Counted from the first letter of the stretch, positions 54,527-62,918 are shown. The stretch is DNA of 64,000 nt from GCA-2697345 sp002697345 (GCA_943787605.1 CALSNB010000001.1:1550001-1614000); one strand, 5' to 3'. Notes: generated from the letters alone by a model not told the origin. Numbers and translations: made by a program.

Positions 54527-54733
54527 CCTCCTAAGGGATAGGTTAGTGGTTCGAGTCCACTCGGGATCACCAAAAAACCCTTTAAAAACAATAACTTAAG
54601 AGTTTTACATTTTTAGAAAAACTCCAAAAACACCCCAAAAAAGTACTGACAAAACGTTGACAGTGATTTCATTAAAACTGTGTCCTTACTAACCAACTCT
54701 TTGTAAGATTTCTTAAAGGAAATTTTAATGACG
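54527..54733 (+). repeat. Direct repeat, right copy (tRNA-Arg 3' fragment plus downstream sequence)
   Basis: Begins CCTCCTAAGGGATA, the anticodon-loop part of tRNA-Arg, and continues through the CCA end to 54733. It lacks the tRNA 5' half, so it is not a tRNA gene. The arm-like words read TGACAAAACGTTGACAG here. Another partial copy of these words lies just before it, at 54450-54474. The gap from 54368 to 54800 otherwise holds no gene. Confidence 0.92.
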
Positions 54734-54800
54734 ATAAGGGGTTTTACACCTCTTTTTTTTGAGGGTTTTGAACATGGGTATATTTTGTTATTATCTTCGT

Positions 54801-55388
54801 ATGAAAAAACTAACAACACTCGTAACGATTCTGTTCATCTCATTCTTATCAACACCAAGTTGGAGTAAGTCTGAAGTTGATTTATTAGAAGTTAAGCTAC
54901 TGAATAATTTAGATGATAAAAGAGGGTTTTGTATTGACATTAAAGGACATAAATTTCGGGCAAAAATAAGCAGGGGAGTTCAGGCACACACATGCTACTC
55001 TTATCAAGGAGAAATTGCTGTCGATCAAGGTTTGGATGCTAATAAATTGAAACAAAAAAAATTGTTCTTTTCTTATTTCGATGTTTGTGTGCATCCAACT
55101 TCTTCTAAGAACTCGTTTAATTTAAGTCTTGAAAAATGTGGTAGTACAGAAGAATTTGTATTTAGTGAGGACAACACCATTCGTTTAAAAAATAATACGA
55201 ATTTATGCCTTACAGTTGCAGAAGGAAATTCAAGAAAAGGTGGAGGTGGGTCACCTTTACATCTAATAAGAGATTTATCTATGAAAACATGTAATCAACA
55301 AAATTCTGTTTATAAAACCTGGGGTATAAGGGGTTTTAAAAAAGGTAAAATTTTTACAGAAAAAATATCAAAATTTTTGTCAAATTGA
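54801..55388 (+). CDS. Secreted protein with possible ricin-type (beta-trefoil) region
   Basis: 195 residues. The signal peptide is MKKLTTLVTILFISFLSTPSWS. Six Cys lie in the mature part. The C-terminal third (IRLKNNTNLCLTVAEG, then SLEKC and W-G repeats) looks weakly like a ricin-B sugar-binding repeat, with no certainty. ATG 54801 is chosen for the signal peptide, and upstream in-frame starts exist (54759, 54774). It lies just outside the right repeat and, with the other secreted protein, suggests a surface or secreted theme for this locus. Confidence 0.5.
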   Translation: MKKLTTLVTILFISFLSTPSWSKSEVDLLEVKLLNNLDDKRGFCIDIKGHKFRAKISRGVQAHTCYSYQGEIAVDQGLDANKLKQKKLFFSYFDVCVHPTSSKNSFNLSLEKCGSTEEFVFSEDNTIRLKNNTNLCLTVAEGNSRKGGGGSPLHLIRDLSMKTCNQQNSVYKTWGIRGFKKGKIFTEKISKFLSN

Positions 55389-55450
55389 TGCTGAAACCTA
55401 ATTTATAAAATACGATAGTATCTTGAAAGAAATTTTATTGGAGGAAACTT

Positions 55451-55744
55451 ATGAATAGCAAAGTAAACAAAAGTAATTTAAAACCTTTAGTTGACGCAAA
55501 TTGGAAAATATTAAGTGATAGAGATGCCATTTCTAAAACTTACAAGTTTAAAAACTTTAATGAAGCATTTTCTTTCATGACAAGCATAGCAATATTTGCA
55601 GATAAAATTAATCACCACCCAGAATGGTTTAATGTTTATTCTCGAGTTGATGTAGTCCTCACCACCCATGATTTAAATGGCGTATCAGAGTTGGATATCA
55701 AATTAGCCGAACACATGGATAATTTTGCATCCAAGTTATTGTGA
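55451..55744 (+). CDS. phhB: Pterin-4a-carbinolamine dehydratase
   Basis: 97 residues, the normal size. The active-site motif INHHPEWFNVYSRVDVVLTTHD, with its three His and Pro-Glu-Trp, is diagnostic. It recycles tetrahydrobiopterin-type cofactor after aromatic hydroxylation; relatives are also found without a hydroxylase. GGAGGAAA lies 5 bp before the ATG. No phenylalanine hydroxylase gene is in the window. Confidence 0.92.
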   Translation: MNSKVNKSNLKPLVDANWKILSDRDAISKTYKFKNFNEAFSFMTSIAIFADKINHHPEWFNVYSRVDVVLTTHDLNGVSELDIKLAEHMDNFASKLL

Positions 55745-55909
55745 AAGAAATAGTCTGTATTATATCATATGAAAACACTCTCAAAAAATATCCAAAAACC
55801 ATACAAAGTTTGTGATGCTTTCGGGTTCACCTTTCAAATGATCACTTGATAATCTTATTTCGTCAAAATAAGAATGCACGAACCACCTATTATTCAAGGA
55901 ATAAAACAG

Positions 55910-56257
55910 ATGCTTACTAAGTTTGACGATATTGAAAAACCAGAGGCAGATACAAGTGATCTAGATGGTTGGATTGTAGTTGAAGGTAATCCAAGTATGA
56001 AAACACAAGTTTTACATACCAATAAAGAAAAAAACATGATTTCTGGCATATGGGAAGCCACACCTGGCACGTATCATGCAACCTATTCTGCATATGAATT
56101 TGTTCACATCATCAAAGGTGTAATTAAAATAACTCCAGATGATGGCACTTCAGCAAGAATTGTCAGGGCAGGAGATACTTTTGTAGTTGAATCAAACTTT
56201 AAAGGTACATGGGAAATTAAAGAGTCTGTTTTAAAACATTTTGATTTTATGTTGTAA
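55910..56257 (+). CDS. Cupin-domain protein (DUF861-like)
   Basis: Small cupin of about 115 residues. ISGIWEATPGTYHATYSAYEFVHIIKG and RAGDTFVVESNFKGTWEIKE follow the DUF861 pattern also seen in ureidoglycine aminohydrolase. Only one typical metal-ligand His is obvious (VHI). ATG 55910 has AAGGAAT 8 bp upstream; an ATG at 55874 would add 12 residues. The function is unknown. Confidence 0.78.
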   Translation: MLTKFDDIEKPEADTSDLDGWIVVEGNPSMKTQVLHTNKEKNMISGIWEATPGTYHATYSAYEFVHIIKGVIKITPDDGTSARIVRAGDTFVVESNFKGTWEIKESVLKHFDFML

Positions 56258-56337
56258 GATAAGTTTGTGTATTAGAGACTGAATCCAAGGTATCTCGTAC
56301 TTATAATGATCAAGTTTGATGGAGAAAATGGTTTAGA

Positions 56338-56592
56338 ATGAATCTGGTTGAAGTCTATACGAGACCTTGGTGTGTGTTTTGCTCAAGAATTAAACGGTTG
56401 CTGAAGAGTAAGAATATTAGTTTCACAGAAATTGATGTTAGTGGTAATTTAGAATTAAAACAAATTATGATGAAAAACTCTAATCGTCATACTATGCCAC
56501 AAGTGTTCTTAAATGGTGAACATATTGGAGATTGTACCGAGCTATATGATCTAGATCAAAAAGGTTTGTTTGATAAATTGTTTGAAAATTAA
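56338..56592 (+). CDS. grxC: Glutaredoxin (GrxC-like)
   Basis: 84-residue dithiol glutaredoxin. The active site is TRPWCVFCSR (Cys-Val-Phe-Cys in place of the usual CPYC), the cis-Pro region is HTMPQVFLNGEHIGDCTELYDLD, and the glutathione-binding GD is present. It reduces glutathione-mixed disulfides in the cytoplasm. A second grx may exist elsewhere, so the symbol is provisional. Confidence 0.85.
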   Translation: MNLVEVYTRPWCVFCSRIKRLLKSKNISFTEIDVSGNLELKQIMMKNSNRHTMPQVFLNGEHIGDCTELYDLDQKGLFDKLFEN

Positions 56593-56611
56593 TATTATAA
56601 AAGAAATACTA

Positions 56612-56791
56612 TTAATTTTTTAGTGATTTTTTTTCATCTTTATTAAGTGGGTTGTTCCAAACGTTATTACTAGAGCCAAGCTCATGTTTCATAGGTTTAG
56701 TTTTACCTTTGATAACTTTACCACCTTTATTTAGGAACTCATCAATAAGTGATTGATCAGTTTTCTTTTTTGGTGTTCCAGACATTGACAT
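56612..56791 (-). CDS. Small basic hydrophilic protein, 59 aa
   Basis: No named family. GAGGAA lies 6 bp before ATG 56791; a second ATG at 56785 is in frame. The sequence is lysine-rich and disordered-looking, starting MSMSGTPKKKTDQSLIDEF and ending with NNVWNNPLNKDEKKSLKN. The codon pattern and ribosome site support a real gene. The stop falls 20 bp from the grx stop, convergent. Confidence 0.55.
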   Translation of the reverse strand: MSMSGTPKKKTDQSLIDEFLNKGGKVIKGKTKPMKHELGSSNNVWNNPLNKDEKKSLKN

Positions 56792-57090
56792 AATCTATTC
56801 CTCTTTTTGGTAATCTATAGCTTCATATACTTAATTAATAGATTCAGACATTCTAAGAATAACGTTTATTTATATTATACTATTGGTTTCTAAAACCCTT
56901 CCTCACCTCAAAATTAACATTGAGGTATAATTAATCTTGGGTTGAGTAATCCTGGCGTAACTTAAATTGAAAAGATAACGAGAGTCGCTCTTTTCCAGAG
57001 TTAGCTGGATTGATGCAACATAGTTTTGGAGGGATTGATAATCAATCAGAGTCGATTTAGAGGTTTACCGAAGCGACGGAGCCGCCTAAC

Positions 57091-57170
57091 ATACAAGTGC
57101 AGTTTATAGGCCCTATAATTAACCTTTTGGGGAATACAGATAGGTTTCTATTATGAAAATTATACAAATT
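57091..57170 (+). repeat. Duplicated GNAT leader, left copy
   Basis: About 80 bp resembling 58009-58088: CAGTTTATA, then GGGGAA-ACAGATAGGTTTC and ATGAAAATTATACAAA, including the start codon. Here the frame gives only an 18-residue peptide ending at 57209, 4 bp before the methyltransferase ATG. The rest of the 56792-57213 gap holds only a GAAAAGA/TCTTTTC hairpin near 56970-57000. Confidence 0.8.
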
Positions 57171-57213
57171 CACAAAGCTTACCAAAGAAATATTATAAAG
57201 AGTAAATAAAGTT

Positions 57214-57966
57214 ATGCCACTTAACAAAAAATATATTTTCAAAGTTGCGAAGCTGAAAACACCAAGAGTAACAATTAAAACACTAACTGGGGCGCTGCGG
57301 TACGAAGTTGTGCAAGAGCTCACTGGTAGCGAAAATATTGGAATCGAACTTGGTGTTGCAAAAGGAAATTTTTCCAAACATATGGTTGAGAGTAAAAAAT
57401 TCAAACTATTTTTTGGTGTGGATTCATATAGTGATTTTCATGATGTATCCGAATATAAAGAAGCAATTCAGAATGTTGGCCTTGAGAAACCTTACAAACT
57501 CTTGCGCATGTCCTTTGATGAAGCACTAGATTTGTTTGAAGATAATTATTTTGATTTTATTTATATTGATGGTTTTGCTCATACTGGAGAAGAAGGTGGT
57601 AGAACTCTTTGCAACTGGTATAAAAAACTTAAAATTGGGGGAGTAATTTCAGGTGATGACTACCACGCCGATTGACCCCTAGTTCTTTGGGCTGTTAACC
57701 ACTTTACAGTGCAGACAGGTAGTATTCTTAAAGTTACAGAGAAAACTGAAAATATAGGGTATGCCCTATATCCGAGCTGGTATATTAAAAAGACAAACAT
57801 GAAGCTTCCAAACCCTGACCCTGAGTTACTAATTATAGCAGATAAAGAAAGTCGACGTATTAACCGCAAAAGATTTGGGGTACTTAGAAGGGCAGAACGT
57901 TTGTTGAGTGGGTTCCTTAAGAAGCATGGATGGAGGTATCCGATTAAACGATTAACTGGGAAATAA
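57214..57966 (+). pseudogene. SAM-dependent methyltransferase with in-frame TGA
   Basis: Class I methyltransferase of the Methyltransf_24 type. IGIELGVAKGNFSKHM is the SAM loop, FFGVDSYSDF follows, and FIYIDGFAHTGEEGGR and GGVISGDDYHAD are downstream blocks. At 57673-57675 a TGA stands where Trp is expected, and the same frame continues PLVLWAVNHFTVQTGSIL to 57966, so a single TGG-to-TGA change explains the break. Full length would be 250 residues. Other genes here use TGA as a stop, so recoding is unlikely. The truncated 153-residue product keeps the SAM-binding half. The substrate is unknown. Confidence 0.75.
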
Positions 57967-58008
57967 ACTGACTAAAATCCATTAAAATGATATTTTATTA
58001 GGACTAAT

Positions 58009-58088
58009 ATACGAATACAGTTTATAAACTCTATAGTTGATCTTTGGGGAAGACAGATAGGTTTCGATGATGAAAATTATACAAACTA
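58009..58088 (+). repeat. Duplicated GNAT leader, right copy
   Basis: Upstream region and first codons of the intact GNAT gene, about 80% identical to 57091-57170 by eye, with one single-base gap. It contains the ATG at 58070. Confidence 0.8.
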
Positions 58089-58573
58089 GTTCGATCCCTG
58101 AAAAACATATCTTGAAACAAATTTATTCTCTTAATCAGGATCATGCTCATTACTTAACAAATTTAACCGCAGAGGCTGAATTATCAAAATTAATCGAACG
58201 GAGTTACACTTGTATGTATGTGCTAAGTGATGACGAGGTTGTAGGCTTTATGATATGTTTCAGGGAGAGATCAGACCATCAGTCTATAAATTATAAGTTC
58301 TTTAATGATCGCGAAGATAGATTTATATATGTAGACAGAATTGCAATAAAGGAAAACCATGGTCGTATAGGGCTTGGATCAGATTTATATAAAGAATTAT
58401 ATAAAGTTTCTTCTTTAAAAAAGTTGCCAATATGTTGTGAGGTATACACCCTACCACTTAACCAGGTTTCGTTAAACTTCCATTATAAGAATGGATTTGA
58501 AGCAGTAGGTGACTATGATTTTGATACTTATTCAGTAAAGTACTTAAAAAGACAGGTTAATAATAAAGTTTGA
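58070..58573 (+). CDS. GNAT-family N-acetyltransferase
   Basis: 167 residues. FIYVDRIAIKENHGRIGLGSDLYKEL carries the acetyl-CoA loop in a diverged form (H-G-R-I-G-L-G). CCEVYTLPLNQVSLNFHYKNGFEAVG is motif B. It resembles COG3818-type acetyltransferases of unknown substrate. ATG 58070 is the start shared with the duplicated leader; ATG 58067 is one codon earlier. Confidence 0.85.
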   Translation: MKIIQTSSIPEKHILKQIYSLNQDHAHYLTNLTAEAELSKLIERSYTCMYVLSDDEVVGFMICFRERSDHQSINYKFFNDREDRFIYVDRIAIKENHGRIGLGSDLYKELYKVSSLKKLPICCEVYTLPLNQVSLNFHYKNGFEAVGDYDFDTYSVKYLKRQVNNKV

Positions 58574-58770
58574 AACAAAAGACATAAAAAGTATACCTTT
58601 AAGCCAGAGCGTTGAATTTGTAATTATCACAAAAACGGACACAGTAGATTAATTTTAGTTTGAAGTAGGAAGTGCGTGATAAATAAAATTAGTTCTTATC
58701 ATAAAAACACTTGAAGCACACTTTAGAGATGAAATTACTCTTTTTATGAAAATTTTTTTAAGGTTAGTTT

Positions 58771-59322
58771 ATGAATCGACTACCATATTTTATATCCGTA
58801 TTATCCACCATCTTCACATTAGTTGTTTCTAATGTTTGGGCTCTTCCCAACTGTCCTTACAAGGGAACAGCATATTGGACTAATTGCCAGGGCACATATA
58901 CCAATGCCAATGGAAATAAATATGTAGGTGAGTGGCAGAATGATAAGTGGCACGGACAGGGAATTCGTAATCTCGCTAATGGAGATAAATACGTAGGTAA
59001 ATTCAAAAATGGTAAGAAGCATGGTCAGGGTACATATACTTACATCAATGGGAATAAATACGTAGGTGAATTTAAGAATGATAAACGGCATGGTCAGGGA
59101 ATTTTAACGTACGCTAATGGAGATAAATACGTAGGTGGATTCAGGAAAAGAAAAGCATACGGGCAAGGTACTTTTACTTTTGCAAGTGGGAAGAAATGGA
59201 CCGGTGAATGGGATAACAATAAACTAAACGGGCCCGCAATTAAGTATAACAAAGATGGAAGTATCTACCAAGAAGGTTTTTTTAAGGATGATAAGCTCCT
59301 ATATACTCAAAAAAAAAATTAA
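58771..59322 (+). CDS. MORN-repeat secreted protein
   Basis: 183 residues. The signal peptide (MNRLPYFISVLSTIFTLVVSNVWA) is followed by five MORN repeats, each near N-G-x-K-Y-V-G-E/K-F-x-N-x-K-x-H-G-Q-G; the last is diverged (SGKKWTGEWDNNKLNGP). A Cys pair (NCPY, NCQG) lies just after the signal. MORN repeats bind lipids or proteins in eukaryotes, and the bacterial role is open. An AAGG site lies about 8 bp before the ATG. Confidence 0.85.
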   Translation: MNRLPYFISVLSTIFTLVVSNVWALPNCPYKGTAYWTNCQGTYTNANGNKYVGEWQNDKWHGQGIRNLANGDKYVGKFKNGKKHGQGTYTYINGNKYVGEFKNDKRHGQGILTYANGDKYVGGFRKRKAYGQGTFTFASGKKWTGEWDNNKLNGPAIKYNKDGSIYQEGFFKDDKLLYTQKKN

Positions 59323-59470
59323 TGAGATAACATAAGTAAAACCCCTCTGTCAGTATTAGGTTAGTAAGAACTATTAGTTATTTTTTATTTGAATTCTCAA
59401 AAAATGATATTATTAGTTCTATCCAGATATTCTGCCCCCAGTTTACTATAGGTATTAAAGTTTATATTCT

Positions 59471-60322
59471 TTAGTTAGACCACTCTTCTAATCTGCCACT
59501 TTTGAATGCTACCCGACGCATTTCTCGCCTAAAACCATGATAGTCGTTGATCGCGTAATGCTGGGTCGCATAATTGTCCCAGATAACAACCATTCCAGGA
59601 GACCAACGAAGACGTAAACAGTGTTCTGGTAGAGATGTATGCCTAAATAACTCTTCTAAGAATGGGCGGCTCATTTCTTCACTCATTCCCTCAATACGAA
59701 GGGCGTAAGTTGGATTTATATATAACCCTTTCTTGCCTGTGACTGGGTGAGTTAAAACAGCAGGATGCCAACGCTCACGATCTGCTTCTGGGTCTCCCCG
59801 TTTTGTTGAACCCCTCATTGATTGTTCCTCAATTGGTGGTGCCCACTTTACCCCATAAGGTTTCCCAACATGCGCAATTTTGCGTCCATCTAACATAATT
59901 TTAAATGGTTCTGGAAGGGTGTCCCACGCAGCATGTTGTGAGGAAAACATTGTATCTCCACCAAAAGGTGGGACTTCAATTGCACATAGGACTGATCCTC
60001 TGGGAGGATGGTCCAGGAAGCTTAAATCTGTATGCCAACCGCCACCAAAGACACCTGTGCGTTCTTTTGCTTCTTTAATAATGTGAGTCATTTCTGGATA
60101 TGCTGGTAACCCTGGCGCATAGGGGTTAACAGCAGGTTCTCCGAATATTTTCGCTAATGCCCGTTGTTGGTCGGCGTCTAACCATTGTTCTCGAATTACT
60201 ATAACTAAATGTTCAGAAAGAGCATTTTGTAGTTGCTTCTTTACAGAGGTATCTATTTTTTTTCTTAAGTCTAGACCTGTAACCTCAGCTCCAAAAAACC
60301 CAGTAATTGGATTACATTTCAT
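59471..60322 (-). CDS. TauD/TfdA-family 2-oxoglutarate dioxygenase
   Basis: Fe(II)/2-oxoglutarate dioxygenase of 283 residues. Iron ligands are His and Asp in GGWHTDLSFLDHPP and His in WDNYATQHYAINDY; the 2-oxoglutarate Arg is in FRREMRRV. N-terminal TGFFGAEVTGLDLRK is usual for TauD. Taurine, other sulfonates or unrelated acids are possible substrates. No tauABC transporter is adjacent, so taurine is not proven. Confidence 0.88.
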   Translation of the reverse strand: MKCNPITGFFGAEVTGLDLRKKIDTSVKKQLQNALSEHLVIVIREQWLDADQQRALAKIFGEPAVNPYAPGLPAYPEMTHIIKEAKERTGVFGGGWHTDLSFLDHPPRGSVLCAIEVPPFGGDTMFSSQHAAWDTLPEPFKIMLDGRKIAHVGKPYGVKWAPPIEEQSMRGSTKRGDPEADRERWHPAVLTHPVTGKKGLYINPTYALRIEGMSEEMSRPFLEELFRHTSLPEHCLRLRWSPGMVVIWDNYATQHYAINDYHGFRREMRRVAFKSGRLEEWSN

Positions 60323-60441
60323 TTTAATCCCCTAGTGAATAATTAAAACCTTTCAAGGCCTCTATTATCCTAATTATCTCTTTGGGACACAAGCCAAAGT
60401 TCTTAATAAAGGAGGTTTTTGAAATAAATTTCTTAAGTTAT

Positions 60442-60855
60442 TTAGTTCCTTGTTACTGACAAAGCGGCATCCATTAGTGATTTAATTTCTTTTCTAGAAG
60501 TAGCTGCCACAAGACGTCCTAACACTTTGCCATCCGTCACAGCCACTAGGGTTGAGCGACGAGAAATTTTGAGATCTTTGGAAATTTGTGCCTTCGAGTA
60601 TTGATCCCAGTCTACCGTGATGAAGGTAATCTTTGCATCATAGTTAGGATCAGATGAACGCAGTTCATTAATTACACGGGTTTGCGCTGCACAAGTGGAA
60701 CACCAGTTAGTCCAGAAATCCAAAAAAATGACTTTACTCTCCTTGATTATAGCCTCGGTGAGACCAGGGGTATAAAAAACTTTTTCTAAAGTTAAACCCT
60801 GATGGGGTAAGACTAAAGTTGCAAAAGCTGTAGATAGGAAGATACGTCTTTTCAT
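60442..60855 (-). CDS. Periplasmic thioredoxin-like protein
   Basis: 137 residues. A signal peptide (MKRRIFLSTAFATLVLPHQG) is followed by a thioredoxin fold with the active site DFWTNWCSTCAAQ (WCxxC). The domain matches the C-terminal part of DsbD-like reductases. ATG 60855 has AAGGA 7 bp upstream; the longer frame from 60963 runs through ccdA and is rejected. It is encoded 10 bp after ccdA, so the two probably carry reducing power from cytoplasm to periplasm. Confidence 0.87.
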   Translation of the reverse strand: MKRRIFLSTAFATLVLPHQGLTLEKVFYTPGLTEAIIKESKVIFLDFWTNWCSTCAAQTRVINELRSSDPNYDAKITFITVDWDQYSKAQISKDLKISRRSTLVAVTDGKVLGRLVAATSRKEIKSLMDAALSVTRN

Positions 60856-60865
60856 ATTTAATCCT

Positions 60866-61579
60866 TTATAAAATGACAGAAAAATCGATAAGCCATGTTG
60901 GTAGGTGGTTAATAAGCCATGTGTCAATAGTATGGTTAAATTGAAAAAATATTCCAAACCCAATAATAATAAAGGTACCCCCTAGAGTTGTCCTTGACTG
61001 TTTTGAAAGAACACGCATCCAACGTATGTTGCGTTCTAGCCAACTCTTAGTGGCGAAAGAAAATATAAAGACCAAAGTTGACACACCCAAGGCAAAGCTG
61101 GTCATAATTAGAGTTGCATAAATCAGATCCACTCCTTGGCTAGCCAGTGCGATAGCGGCCCCAAGAGTAGGACCGATACAAGGACTCCAAACAGCACCTA
61201 AAAGGGCGCCGCCAAGAAATTGACCTACCAACCCCTGTGATACAGTCGCTGTAATACCTGCATCCGCTATTTTGGATATAGCTGTCGTTGCTACAGTAAA
61301 TTTTTTACCCAATAACGGAACTAACAAAAATAAACCGAATGCTACCATTAATAAAGCGGCAGAGCGTGATACTATCTCGTCGCTTAAGCCCAACGCTGGT
61401 CCAACTGCAGAAACAGTGAGACCTAGCAGGACAAAACTTGTGCTCATGCCTGCAGCTAAGACAATTGGTGCGTGTTTACTCGCCTGAAGGCTTGTGGCTA
61501 TGACGATTGGTAAGATAGGTAACACACAGGGGTTAATTAAAGTTAGAAGACCTGCAAGGTATCCAAATAAGATATCCAA
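60866..61579 (-). CDS. ccdA: CcdA/DsbD-type transmembrane thiol transporter
   Basis: Inner-membrane protein of 237 residues with about six helices. The redox Cys are in LINPCVLPILPI and WSPCIGPTLGAA, the two conserved positions of the DsbD beta/CcdA family. It moves electrons across the membrane for cytochrome c maturation or periplasmic disulfide reduction. It is in an operon with the periplasmic thioredoxin downstream. The two together equal a split DsbD. Confidence 0.9.
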   Translation of the reverse strand: MDILFGYLAGLLTLINPCVLPILPIVIATSLQASKHAPIVLAAGMSTSFVLLGLTVSAVGPALGLSDEIVSRSAALLMVAFGLFLLVPLLGKKFTVATTAISKIADAGITATVSQGLVGQFLGGALLGAVWSPCIGPTLGAAIALASQGVDLIYATLIMTSFALGVSTLVFIFSFATKSWLERNIRWMRVLSKQSRTTLGGTFIIIGFGIFFQFNHTIDTWLINHLPTWLIDFSVIL

Positions 61580-61670
61580 TTAAGTTACCAACATCAAAAT
61601 CAATTCATTGGGATTTAAGGCACTGAGTAATAGGTCTATTTTCCACCTTTATAATATACTTCAAAATTTG

Positions 61671-61973
61671 CTACTCGAATGTAATTACCTCAGAATAACT
61701 ATTTTCAAAAAGAACCTCACCTGTAGAGTCATCAAGAATTTTGCTAATTTCAGGATTTTCGTTAACTTTTTTTCTACAGATCCCCGCGTGTGCGACATCA
61801 TCAAAGTAAGCTACCACCGACATGGCACCGTATAATCCCCCAGTCATTGTAGCTACTGTAGTTTTATTTGACCCAGACTTTTTCCAAATTTCTGCGACTT
61901 TTTTCATGGTGGTTAATGTTTCTGCGCGTGGCCTGTTTACATCAGGTTGTACAATAAATTGAATGGCATGCAT
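61671..61973 (-). CDS. Small protein, possible dimeric alpha/beta-barrel fold
   Basis: 100 residues, not recognised with confidence. It begins MHAIQFIVQPDVNRPRAET and ends EVLFENSYSEVITFE. The strand-helix-helix-strand order (TMTGGLYGAMSVVAYF in the middle) suggests a ferredoxin-like dimeric barrel, as in monooxygenase-like or NIPSNAP-type proteins. ATG 61973 has GGGAGA 8 bp upstream; an ATG at 61988 is also in frame. Confidence 0.55.
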   Translation of the reverse strand: MHAIQFIVQPDVNRPRAETLTTMKKVAEIWKKSGSNKTTVATMTGGLYGAMSVVAYFDDVAHAGICRKKVNENPEISKILDDSTGEVLFENSYSEVITFE

Positions 61974-62075
61974 AATATTTTCTCCCAAGTTATAAGTAGT
62001 TTTATGTTAACATATTATAATAAATTAGATACATAATTAAATTGTTTTAAAGCTATATACTGTTATTTTAACAGA

Positions 62076-62414
62076 ATGTTAGGCTTAGAAGAAGTAACAG
62101 TTATGGTAGATGATAAAGATGGACACTGGATGACTGTAATAAGTGAGGCTGATGATCGGAACTGGGTTGATTACTATTTTATTACGTCGATAGTAATGGC
62201 TGATTGGTTTGGTTTAATGGAAGGTTTTATTCAGTGTAAAGATAAGTTCCTTGGAGATGGTGGAGAGTTTGGTATTCCTGATTTTTTGGAAGAGATTTCT
62301 GACAAAGAGCATGAAGGTTGCTTTAGAGAGGGTCCAATTGAGATATTTGGAAAAACCAAAGAAGTTTTTGATCCAAGAGAAAGGTATTTTTTAGGTAAGT
62401 TGAACCTTAATTAA
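62076..62414 (+). CDS. Hypothetical acidic protein, 112 aa
   Basis: No family recognised. It is acidic, with a hydrophobic/aromatic centre (VDYYFITSIVMADWFGLMEGF). No signal peptide was seen. The frame is supported by length and by good spacing to both neighbours, but the ribosome site is weak. It may be co-transcribed with the downstream VOC-domain gene. Confidence 0.45.
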   Translation: MLGLEEVTVMVDDKDGHWMTVISEADDRNWVDYYFITSIVMADWFGLMEGFIQCKDKFLGDGGEFGIPDFLEEISDKEHEGCFREGPIEIFGKTKEVFDPRERYFLGKLNLN

Positions 62415-62501
62415 AAACATCTATTTTGATTAGAAAAATGTTTTACTAAAATGATATCATATAGCTTAAAGCAAAAAAAATCTGGAAATTGGAGTAATTT
62501 A

Positions 62502-62918
62502 ATGAAGTTAGAATTTCACCATATAAATTTTGTTTCCAAGGATGTTGACGAAATGAATAAGTTTTACACAAATATTTTAGGAATGGATCAAGTACCACTT
62601 GAGAAGTTTCCTAGATCAGAAAAAACTGCTGAGAGTGGTTATAATGGTAAAATTAATTTTGTTACAGAAGGTAAAATTGAAATGCACCTAGCTGAAAGAG
62701 ACGTGCATGTTGGATTTAGAAACAAACAGGCAATTAACCCAGTTGAGAGAGGTCATATTGCGTTCCGTACTACTGACATAAACAAATTTATCAGTAGACT
62801 AAAAGCAGAAGGTATTCCTTATTCTGATTATGGAACAGCATTTGCGAAAGAGTGGCATCAGATATTTTTCCATGATCCAGAAGGAAATGTCATAGAGGTA
62901 CATCAAAAAATAGACTGA
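62502..62918 (+). CDS. VOC-family (glyoxalase/bleomycin-resistance) protein
   Basis: 138 residues with two VOC half-modules. The first metal ligand is His in EFHHINFVSKD, the second is His in GHIAFRTTDI, and the closing block is HQIFFHDPEGNVIEVHQ, with Glu. It may be a glyoxalase, dioxygenase or resistance protein. ATG 62502 has GGAG 8 bp upstream; the frame opening at 62451 has no site. Confidence 0.85.
   Translation: MKLEFHHINFVSKDVDEMNKFYTNILGMDQVPLEKFPRSEKTAESGYNGKINFVTEGKIEMHLAERDVHVGFRNKQAINPVERGHIAFRTTDINKFISRLKAEGIPYSDYGTAFAKEWHQIFFHDPEGNVIEVHQKID

Noticed and set aside
54527..54573. A second tRNA-Arg gene
   Set aside because: Only the anticodon-loop-to-3' part is present; the acceptor 5' strand and D-arm are missing.
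57214..57966. TGA read as tryptophan (alternative genetic code)
   Set aside because: Several intact genes end in TGA with overlapping downstream starts (for example the GST before queG), so TGA is a normal stop here.
60856..60963. N-terminal extension of the periplasmic thioredoxin
   Set aside because: It overlaps the 3' end of ccdA in another frame; the signal peptide and ribosome site begin at 60855.
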